Positions 1 through 5,156 of a stretch of DNA of 5,156 bases are shown piece after piece. The DNA comes from JAQSWP01 sp050185515 (GTDB taxonomy: Bacteria > Pseudomonadota > Alphaproteobacteria > Reyranellales > JAQSWP01), in NCBI GenBank assembly GCA_050185515.1, contig JBFWZG010000187.1:1-5156 (forward strand). Direction: 5' to 3'. The position numbers and the translations under genes are program-made. A model generated the notes under the pieces. That model searched no databases. It worked only from the letters and a program-made list of their open reading frames with translations, and was not told where the DNA came from. Positions within the stretch are counted from its first letter, which is position 1. Each line of letters opens with the position of its first letter.

Positions 1-518
1 AGCACCAGCGCCATGGCGATCATGATGCGCTGGCGCTGGCCGCCGGAAAGCTGGTGCGGATAGGATTCGTACATGCGCGGCGGATCGGGCAGCCGCACCT
101 GCTCGAGCATCGCCAGGATGCGCGCCTTGCGTTCCGCCGGATCGAGTTTCGTGTGCGTCTCCAGCACCTCGTCGATCTGCTCGCCGCACGTCATGACCGG
201 GTTGAGCGCCGTCATCGGCTCCTGGAAGATCATCGACATGCGCGTGCAGCGCAGCTCGCGCAGGCGCTCCTCGCTGGCCGCCAGGATATCCTCGCCCTGC
301 AGGAGGATCTGGCCGCCGGTCGGCTTCAGCGCCTTGGGCAGCAGCCCCATGGTGGCGAAGGCGGTGACCGACTTGCCGGAGCCCGATTCGCCTACCAGGC
401 AGACGATCTCGCGCGGGTTGACGGTGAGATTGATGCCCTGCACCGCATTCTGCCGGTCGCCGCCTGCGGGCAGGCCGACGGTCAGGTTGCGCACCTCGAG
501 CACCGGGGTCTCGCTCAT
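1..518 (-). CDS. Peptide-type ABC transporter ATP-binding protein, N-terminal part (DppD/GsiA type)
   Basis: The frame starts with ATG at 518-516 and runs open to the left edge, giving 172 codons plus two bases. It encodes the cytoplasmic ATPase that powers the importer. Translated by hand, it shows MSETPVLEVRNLTV at the N-terminus, Walker A GESGSGKS at 43-50, Q-loop FQEPMTALNP at 98-107, and the signature LSGGQRQR at 157-164 preceded by YPHQ. The window ends before Walker B, the D-loop and the switch histidine, so activity cannot be judged. The start overlaps the permease stop by one base (TGATG), and no strong ribosome binding site precedes it, which suggests translational coupling. The opening LEVRNLTV followed by a short glycine-rich turn resembles both single-domain DppD proteins (about 330 residues) and fused two-ATPase GsiA-like proteins (about 550-620). 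Which one applies is decided beyond the edge. Confidence 0.95.
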   Translation of the reverse strand, partial: MSETPVLEVRNLTVGLPAGGDRQNAVQGINLTVNPREIVCLVGESGSGKSVTAFATMGLLPKALKPTGGQILLQGEDILAASEERLRELRCTRMSMIFQEPMTALNPVMTCGEQIDEVLETHTKLDPAERKARILAMLEQVRLPDPPRMYESYPHQLSGGQRQRIMIAMALV

Positions 519-1450
519 CAGCCGGCTCGCTTCGCCATCTTGGGATCGAGCGTGTCGCGCAATCCGTCGCCCATGATGTTCACCGCCAGAACCGTCAGGG
601 CCAGGAATACCCCGGGGAAGAGAATGTTATGCGGGAAGATGCGGAAGAGCTGGCGGCCCTCGGCCATGATGTTGCCCCAGGTGGGAATGATCGAGGGAAT
701 GCCGATGCCGAGGAAGGAGAGAATGGCCTCGACCAGGATGGCCGAGGCGCAGATATAGGTTCCCTGCACGATCAGGGGCGCCACGGTGTTGGGCATGATG
801 TGTCGCACCAGCAGCACCGGCGTCGGCGTCCCGAGCGAGATGGCCGCTTCGACATAGGGCTCCTCGCGGATCGACAGCACCACTGACCGCACCAGCCGCA
901 CCACGCGCGGCACTTCGGGCACGACGATGGCGATGATGACGGTGAACAGGCCGGCGCCCCACAGCGACACCAGCGCTATGGCGAGCAGGATGGCGGGAAT
1001 GGCCATCAGCCCGTCCATGACCCGCATCACGATGCCGTCGAGCCAGCGTATGTAGCCGGAGACCAGGCCGACCACCAGGCCGATGGCGATCGAGATCGCG
1101 GCGACCGAAATGCCGACGATCAGCGACACGCGCGCCCCGTAGACCACCCTCGAATAGACGTCGCGCCCGAGCGTGTCGGTTCCCATCCAGGCGGTGCGCT
1201 CGACCTTCGTTCCGTCGTCGAGCCGCATGGAGATCTCGGTGCCCGGATTCTTGTTGCGGCCGCCGGGATTGATCGCCGCGGGATCGATCGTGCCCAGCAG
1301 CGGCGCCAGCAGACCGATCGCGATGATGACCAGCAGCACCGCGCCGCCCGCCAGCACCGAGGGATTGCGGGCCAGTTCTTTCCACACATTGCGCTTGCGC
1401 TCGCCGATCGGGGCGGCGTCGGGCGCGGCTTGTTCGACGATGGCGCTCAA
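518..1450 (-). CDS. ABC transporter permease, DppC/GsiD type (TTG start)
   Basis: A complete 310-residue permease, the second channel half of the importer. A cytoplasmic N-terminal tail with ERKRNVWKELARNPS (17-31) precedes segment 1 (about 32-53). A periplasmic loop follows and ends in GTDTLGRDVYSRVVYGAR (90-107), a hallmark of DppC-type proteins. Further segments lie near 107-131, 147-165, 168-187, 223-248 and 275-296. The coupling loop is EPYVEAAISLG...HIMPN (197-221), a clear EAA motif, and the C-terminus carries GDGLRDTLDP (294-303). No ATG lies near the expected start; the TTG at 1450-1448 is chosen because GAGGA lies seven bases upstream and TTG overlaps the preceding TGA as TTGA. The same frame stays open back to 2026, but that extension lies inside the DppB-type gene and reads as arginine/alanine-rich shadow sequence. 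A GTG at codon 22 is a weaker alternative, since it would remove part of the conserved tail. Confidence 0.92.
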   Translation of the reverse strand: MSAIVEQAAPDAAPIGERKRNVWKELARNPSVLAGGAVLLVIIAIGLLAPLLGTIDPAAINPGGRNKNPGTEISMRLDDGTKVERTAWMGTDTLGRDVYSRVVYGARVSLIVGISVAAISIAIGLVVGLVSGYIRWLDGIVMRVMDGLMAIPAILLAIALVSLWGAGLFTVIIAIVVPEVPRVVRLVRSVVLSIREEPYVEAAISLGTPTPVLLVRHIMPNTVAPLIVQGTYICASAILVEAILSFLGIGIPSIIPTWGNIMAEGRQLFRIFPHNILFPGVFLALTVLAVNIMGDGLRDTLDPKMAKRAG

Positions 1451-2388
1451 TAGCGGATCCTCGGATCGAGCAGGGTGTAGAGCAGGTCGATGGCGAGATT
1501 GATCCCGACATAGGCGAACGAGAACACCAGGATCACCGCCTGGATGGTCGGATAGTCCCGTCCGGTGACGGCGTCGACCGTCAGCCGCCCGAGGCCGGGA
1601 ATGTTGTAGACGGTTTCCGTCACCACCACGCCGCCGATCAGCAGCGCGATGCCGATGCCGATCACCGTGACGATGGGGACCGCGGCGTTGCGCAGCGCGT
1701 GCTTCATCAGCACCACGCGGTTGGTCAGCCCCTTGGCGCGGGCGGTTCTGATGTAGTCCTCGTTCAGCACCTCGAGAACCGAGGCGCGCGAGATGCGGGC
1801 GATCAGCGCGATGTAGATCACGCTCAGCGTGATGGTGGGAAGGACGAGGCCGCGCAGGAAAGCGACGAAGTCCTCGCCGATCCGCACGTAGCCCTGCACC
1901 GGCAGCAGCTCCCATTTCACCGCGAAGAGGAAGATCAGCAGATAGGCGAAGACGAACACCGGCACCGAGAAGCCGAGCACCGAGAAACCCATGACCGTGC
2001 GGTCGATCCAGGTTCCCTGCTTCCACGCCGCCAGCACGCCCATCGGAACGGCTATCAGCACCGAGAAGACGATCGTGAGCAGAGCCAGCGCGATGGTCGG
2101 CTCCAGCCGCTGCCCGATCAGGGACGCGATGGTCTTCTTGTAGAAGAAGCTCTCGCCGAAATCGCCCTGCACGACGTTGCCGATCCAGATGACGAACTGT
2201 TCGTGCAGGGCCCGGTTGAGGCCGAGCTTCTCGCGGATCTCCGCGATCTGCTCGGTGGTGGCGTAGTCGCCGGCGATGACCGCCGCCGGATCCGACGGGG
2301 TCAGCCGCAGCATCATGAACACGAAGAGGGCCACCATCACCATGACGGGGATGGTGGCGAACAGGCGACGACCGAGAAAAGTCAGCAC
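1447..2388 (-). CDS. ABC transporter permease, DppB/GsiC type
   Basis: A complete 313-residue inner-membrane permease, close to the usual 305-340 of DppB/OppB/GsiC proteins. Six membrane segments are visible at roughly 9-29, 98-121, 133-156, 182-200, 236-258 and 282-303. The large periplasmic region after segment 1 holds the typical RLTPSDPA (28-35) and KLGLNRALHEQF (54-65) stretches. The cytoplasmic coupling loop is DYIRTARAKGL...HALRNAAVPI (211-239), the motif that docks on the ATPase. The protein ends in LDPRIRY, the standard C-terminus of this family. It starts with GTG at 2388, supported by AGAGGA nine bases upstream and by an N-terminus (LTFLGRRLF) that begins where relatives begin. It follows the binding-protein gene by 41 bases and overlaps the second permease gene by four bases. 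It should pair with that protein to form the translocation channel. Dpp-, Opp- and Gsi-type importers cannot be told apart from this sequence alone. Confidence 0.95.
   Translation of the reverse strand: MLTFLGRRLFATIPVMVMVALFVFMMLRLTPSDPAAVIAGDYATTEQIAEIREKLGLNRALHEQFVIWIGNVVQGDFGESFFYKKTIASLIGQRLEPTIALALLTIVFSVLIAVPMGVLAAWKQGTWIDRTVMGFSVLGFSVPVFVFAYLLIFLFAVKWELLPVQGYVRIGEDFVAFLRGLVLPTITLSVIYIALIARISRASVLEVLNEDYIRTARAKGLTNRVVLMKHALRNAAVPIVTVIGIGIALLIGGVVVTETVYNIPGLGRLTVDAVTGRDYPTIQAVILVFSFAYVGINLAIDLLYTLLDPRIRY
1458..1462 (-). promoter_or_regulatory. Ribosome binding site of the DppC-type permease gene (TTG start)
   Basis: On the minus strand this reads GAGGA, seven bases before the TTG at 1450, and lies inside the last codons of the upstream permease gene. 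It supports TTG as the initiation codon and, with the TTGA overlap, suggests that ribosomes ending the first permease re-initiate on the second. Confidence 0.6.
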
Positions 2389-2397
2389 CGCTTGCTA

Positions 2398-2403
2398 TCC
2401 TCT
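2398..2403 (-). promoter_or_regulatory. Ribosome binding site of the DppB-type permease gene (GTG start)
   Basis: On the minus strand this reads AGAGGA, nine bases before the GTG at 2388. It supports the non-ATG start, which also fits the usual N-terminus of the family. The site lies within the 41-base spacer after the binding-protein stop codon. Confidence 0.65.
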
Positions 2404-2429
2404 TCGCGTTCCAATGGACCGCGTACGGC

Positions 2430-4019
2430 CTACTTCTTGGTCATGCTCCAGAACACCGGCGCGGGCGCGGCGAGCCAGCCCGAAACGGTGTCCTTGTGGG
2501 CGCCGGACCGGTACCACTGGCCGAGCGGCACGTGGGTGACGGCCTTGATGGCCTCGAGCTGGACCTGCTCGGCGATGGCCTTCTGCTTGGCCGGATCGGT
2601 CTCCTTGGAGAACTGGTCGCGCAGCTTCTCGATGGTCTCGCTGCACGGCCAGCCGAACGGCGCCTTGTCACAGGAGGCGTTCATGAAGCCGATCATCACC
2701 GGATTGAGGATGTCGGCCGACACCCAGGAGGTCAGCATCGCGTGCCAGCCGCCGGCGCTCACCGGATCGGGCTTGGCCCGGCGCGCCACCACGGTCTGCC
2801 AGTCCATCGACTGCATGTCGACCTTGAAGCCGCCGCGGGTCAGCAGATCGCGCGCCACCGGCGCGAGATTGGTCAGCACTTCGAGATCGGTCGAATGCAG
2901 CAGGACGATCGGCGTGCCGTCGTAGCCCGCTTCCTGCAGCAGCTTCTTCGACTCGTTGAAGTTCGACTCCAGCACCTTCTCCATGCCCTTGGTCGTCGCC
3001 AGCGGCGTGCCCTTGGGATAGAAGGACTTGTAGACCTCGAAGTACTTCTTGTCGCCGTGCACCGCTTTCAGGAAATCCTCCTGGTTGAGCGCAATGGTGA
3101 CGGCCTGGCGCACCTTTTCGTTGTCGAACGGCTTCTGCTTCCAGTTAAGGCGCATGGTGTACTGGTTGCCCAGCGCGTTCCAGTTGAAGAACTTGACGCT
3201 CTTCTCCGTCTCGAGCAGCGGGATCAGGTCGGCCGCCGGCGATTCGATCAGGTCGATCTCGCCCTTGACCAGGGCGTTGACCTGGGTCTGCGGATCGGAG
3301 ATGGCCAGCCATTCGACGCGGTCGAAATTGACCACCTTGCCGCCGGCCAGGCCCGACGCCTTCTCGGCGCGCGGCTTGTACTTGTCGTTCTTGACGTAGA
3401 CGACCTTCTCGCCGGGCTTCCATTCGTCCTGCTTGAAGATGAACGGACCGGAACCGACGAACTCCTTGATCTGCTCGGTGCCGGGCGTATCGGCGACCCG
3501 CTTGGGCATCATGAACGGCACGTTCGAGGACGGCTTGCCCAGCGAATCGATGACCAGGCCGTAGGGCTCCTTGAGAACCAGCTTGAAGGTCTTGTCGTTG
3601 ACCTTCTCGAGATCCTTGACGAAGGACATCAGCTTCTGGCCCATCGAATCGCGGCTGCCCCAGCGCTTGATCGATGCGATGCAGTCATCGGACGTCACCG
3701 GCTGGCCGTCGTGCCACATCAGCCCGTCGCGCAGCGTGAAGGTGTAGGTGAGCTTGTCGGCGCTGACGTCGTACTTGTCGACCATCTGCGGCTGCACGGC
3801 CCACTTGTCGTCCACGGCGAACAACGTGTCGTAGATCATGTAGCCGTGGTTGCGCACGATGTAGGCGGTGGTCCAGATCGGATCCAGGATCTTCAGATCC
3901 GAATGCATCACCGCCTTCAGGGTCTTGCCCTGGGCCAGCGCCGAGCCGGCGCCCAGCGCCAGCGGCAGCGCCACCAGCGCCGCGGCGGCGCCCTGCCATA
4001 GAGTACGTCTGCTGATCAT
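2430..4019 (-). CDS. ABC transporter solute-binding protein, family 5 (DppA/OppA type)
   Basis: This is a 529-residue periplasmic binding protein of the SBP_bac_5 family, a usual length for the family. It captures a peptide or similar small solute and delivers it to the permeases encoded just downstream. Residues 1-29 form a signal peptide: SRRTLWQ at 3-9 resembles the Tat twin-arginine motif, a hydrophobic alanine/leucine stretch follows, and ALA-Q gives a likely cleavage after residue 29. No lipobox cysteine is seen. Family features include LRDGLMWHDGQPVTSDD (96-112), VGSGPFIF (188-195), NEKVRQAVTIALN (300-312) near the hinge region, and a C-terminal lobe with ASCDKAPFGWPCSE (448-461), whose two cysteines could form a disulfide. 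The ATG at 4019 is chosen because AGGAGG lies nine bases before it and the signal peptide then starts normally. An in-frame ATG at 4046 would add nine residues but has no ribosome binding site. Ligand specificity cannot be read from the sequence. Confidence 0.95.
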   Translation of the reverse strand: MISRRTLWQGAAAALVALPLALGAGSALAQGKTLKAVMHSDLKILDPIWTTAYIVRNHGYMIYDTLFAVDDKWAVQPQMVDKYDVSADKLTYTFTLRDGLMWHDGQPVTSDDCIASIKRWGSRDSMGQKLMSFVKDLEKVNDKTFKLVLKEPYGLVIDSLGKPSSNVPFMMPKRVADTPGTEQIKEFVGSGPFIFKQDEWKPGEKVVYVKNDKYKPRAEKASGLAGGKVVNFDRVEWLAISDPQTQVNALVKGEIDLIESPAADLIPLLETEKSVKFFNWNALGNQYTMRLNWKQKPFDNEKVRQAVTIALNQEDFLKAVHGDKKYFEVYKSFYPKGTPLATTKGMEKVLESNFNESKKLLQEAGYDGTPIVLLHSTDLEVLTNLAPVARDLLTRGGFKVDMQSMDWQTVVARRAKPDPVSAGGWHAMLTSWVSADILNPVMIGFMNASCDKAPFGWPCSETIEKLRDQFSKETDPAKQKAIAEQVQLEAIKAVTHVPLGQWYRSGAHKDTVSGWLAAPAPVFWSMTKK

Positions 4020-4088
4020 CTTTCCGTCCCTCCTCGTCTCTGCCATGAAGTTGCGTAACGCCTCACTCTTGCTGCCGCCGACGCTTCT
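4020..4088 (-). other. Spacer between the M81 gene and the binding-protein gene
   Basis: This 69-base gap holds part of the small hairpin at its upstream end and the AGGAGG ribosome binding site near its downstream end. I see no clear -35/-10 pair. The short gap and shared direction favour co-transcription, but a separate promoter inside the M81 gene cannot be excluded. Confidence 0.5.
4029..4034 (-). promoter_or_regulatory. Ribosome binding site of the solute-binding protein gene
   Basis: On the minus strand this reads AGGAGG, a full match to the Shine-Dalgarno core, with nine bases between it and the ATG at 4019. It decides the start: the in-frame ATG at 4046 lies upstream of this site and is preceded by CAACTTC, which gives no pairing. 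The strength of the site fits a binding protein made in excess over the membrane components, which is an inference. Confidence 0.8.
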
Positions 4089-4098
4089 TCAGGCGTCG
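4079..4098 (-). repeat. Small inverted repeat over the M81 gene stop codon
   Basis: A perfect six-base inverted repeat, CGACGC and GCGTCG, with an eight-base loop that contains the TGA stop. In the minus-strand transcript it could form a short GC-rich hairpin. No run of T follows on the minus strand, so it is not a standard intrinsic terminator. It could slow decay or mildly reduce read-through between the hydrolase gene and the transporter genes, or be chance in GC-rich DNA. Confidence 0.3.
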
Positions 4099-5156
4099 AG
4101 CGGATAGGCCGGCCGCTCCAGCGTTTCGAAGCGGAAGCGGCCGTAATCGGACGTGGTCACGCCTTCGCCGTCGCATTCCACGATAGCCTTGGCGATGGGC
4201 TTGAAGCCGGCGCGGTAGTGGATGCGCGACTTCAGCATGACGTAGCGTTTGGCGGTCGGCTCGACGCCCAGCGAGCGCAGGCAGCCGAGATCGAACGGCT
4301 CGTGGTGGCGCTCGATGACGGCGATGTCGACGCCGTCGACGTGGAAGATGCCGGCGCGGCCCATATAGGCCTGGGTGCCGGTGGCCATCGGGCCGGTGAC
4401 GACGTACTGGCCGTCCGTCAGCGCCCGCACCACGCCGGTGATCTCCAGCGGTTCGCCCTTCGCGCCGATGCTTGGCATGTCGGTCTTGCCGCCGAGTTTC
4501 AGCGTGATCCGCGCCCCGACGCCGGCCCTGGCCATCTCGTCCACCGCCTGCGGATCGCAGATGGCGAACACGGCCATGTCCTTGAGCCCTTGCTTCAGAG
4601 CCTCGCGCAGCACCGCCACCGTATCCTGCGTGCCGCCCGAGGCGCAGTTGTCGGCGTGGTCGATCAGCAGCACCGGGCCTTCGGACATGGTCTTGGCGCG
4701 GGCGATCGAGTCCTTCAGCTTTTCCGAGTGGTAGACGAAGTCGGCGCGCTTCTCCCAGGCGCTGTCGAGAATGCGCTCGACGGCGGTGGCGGTGGCGTCG
4801 AGGCTGGCCTGCTTTCTGGCGTCGGCGACCCCGACCACCGACAGGCCGGGCCGCGGAATATCGGCCAGCGGGAAGCCGCCGAACACCGACATGGCCAGCG
4901 CGCCGGCGGTCTCGGCCGTCCGCGCCGCGGCAATGAGCCCGCGCATCGGCTCGTCGTCGTGACCCATGCGCAGCGTGTGCGGCAGCATCGGCCGGCGGCC
5001 CCAGACGATCCTGGGATCGATCTCGCCGTCCAGCGCCCGCATCAGGATCTCGCCCGCCAGTCGGCCGGTTTCGTACATGTCGACATGCGGGTAGGTCTTG
5101 TAGCCGGTCAGCACGGTGCAGTTGTCGACGATCCGCGGCGTGATGTTGGCGTGCAG
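4089..5156 (-). CDS. M81 family (MlrC-like) metallopeptidase, C-terminal part, start outside the window
   Basis: A reading frame of 355 codons runs open from the right edge to a TGA at 4091-4089, so the N-terminus is missing. The first visible residues are LHAN (residues 1-4), followed by GYKTYPHVDMYETG (18-31). These match the DLHAN and YPHVD motifs of M81 enzymes. The two histidines (2 and 24) are 22 apart, as are the zinc-ligand histidines I recall for MlrC (H169, H191), so about 165 residues are probably missing. The MlrC C-terminal domain follows: FGGFPLADIPRPG at 92-104, the glycine-rich DHADNCASGG at 166-175 (many relatives have DNPGGG here), and a KSRIHYRAGF...RPAYPLD ending. MlrC itself degrades linearised microcystin peptides; most relatives have no known substrate. 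It lies 69 bases upstream of a solute-binding protein on the same strand, which suggests it processes the imported compound. Family confidence is high; substrate is unknown. An internal GTG at 5114 is not the true start, because conserved sequence continues upstream of it. Confidence 0.93.
   Translation of the reverse strand: MHANITPRIVDNCTVLTGYKTYPHVDMYETGRLAGEILMRALDGEIDPRIVWGRRPMLPHTLRMGHDDEPMRGLIAAARTAETAGALAMSVFGGFPLADIPRPGLSVVGVADARKQASLDATATAVERILDSAWEKRADFVYHSEKLKDSIARAKTMSEGPVLLIDHADNCASGGTQDTVAVLREALKQGLKDMAVFAICDPQAVDEMARAGVGARITLKLGGKTDMPSIGAKGEPLEITGVVRALTDGQYVVTGPMATGTQAYMGRAGIFHVDGVDIAVIERHHEPFDLGCLRSLGVEPTAKRYVMLKSRIHYRAGFKPIAKAIVECDGEGVTTSDYGRFRFETLERPAYPLDA

Noticed and set aside
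54..758. Plus-strand open frames opposite the ATPase and the second permease genes
   Set aside because: The opposite strand carries Walker A, Q-loop and signature motifs in the proper order, so the plus-strand reading is a shadow.
1451..2026. Upstream extension of the second permease frame, giving a 502-residue protein
   Set aside because: The extra part overlaps the first permease gene in another frame and reads as arginine/alanine/glycine-rich nonsense; DppC-type proteins are about 300 residues.
2389..2429. Terminator or promoter in the gap between the binding-protein and first permease genes
   Set aside because: Only a CGTACG palindrome and the ribosome binding site are visible; there is no stable hairpin with a T-run and no -35/-10 pair.
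1699..2925. A 408-codon plus-strand open frame spanning two minus-strand genes
   Set aside because: It crosses the gap between the permease and binding-protein genes, is rich in H, Q, E, D and R, and has no recognisable domain. The minus-strand proteins are clear family members.
2496..4001. A 501-codon plus-strand open frame opposite the binding-protein gene
   Set aside because: It mirrors nearly the whole binding-protein gene, and its translation is a low-complexity mix of L, D, H, R, Q, E and V with no family features. Long antisense frames are expected opposite GC-rich genes.
4020..4046. ATG at 4046 as the start of the binding protein
   Set aside because: It would place nine charged residues before the signal peptide and has no ribosome binding site, whereas the ATG at 4019 has AGGAGG at good spacing.
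4053..4061. Nine-base palindrome (GCGTAACGC) in the spacer as an operator
   Set aside because: The arms are only four bases and do not extend; this is too short to support a regulator site in GC-rich DNA.
1..5156. A novel defence, mobile or RNA-based system
   Set aside because: Nearly all bases are accounted for by five recognisable genes; I found no repeats in series, transposase, integrase, tRNA or structured non-coding stretch.

Overview
The window is GC-rich bacterial DNA with one transcriptional direction: every convincing gene lies on the minus strand and reads from high to low coordinates. The GC-rich codon choice, the protein wording and the tight packing suggest an alphaproteobacterium, for example of the Hyphomicrobiales/Rhodospirillales type. 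That placement is inferred from general resemblance, not from a marker gene.

In transcription order the layout is as follows. (1) The C-terminal two thirds or so of an M81-family (MlrC-like) metallopeptidase, cut by the right edge (5156-4089). (2) A 69-base spacer, then a complete family 5 (peptide/nickel type) periplasmic solute-binding protein with a Tat-like signal peptide (4019-2430). (3) A 41-base spacer, then a DppB/GsiC-type permease with a GTG start (2388-1447). (4) A DppC/GsiD-type permease with a TTG start that overlaps the previous stop by four bases (1450-518). (5) The N-terminal part of a DppD/GsiA-type ATPase, overlapping the previous stop by one base and cut by the left edge (518-1). 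It keeps Walker A, Q-loop and signature motif but ends before Walker B.

Together these look like one operon for an ATP-driven importer of a peptide-like or other small organic solute, preceded by a cytosolic-type hydrolase that may act on the imported compound. The binding protein would capture the ligand in the periplasm, the two permeases form the channel, the ATPase powers it, and the M81 enzyme may process the ligand. The actual ligand cannot be read from the sequence.

No RNA gene, insertion sequence, CRISPR array, long repeat or convincing promoter or terminator was found. No stretch of more than 300 bases lacks a gene. I see no new system here: it is a recognisable transporter/hydrolase cluster. 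The points worth a second look are the hydrolase-transporter pairing, the non-ATG starts with translational coupling, the Tat-like export signal, and a small hairpin over the hydrolase stop codon.
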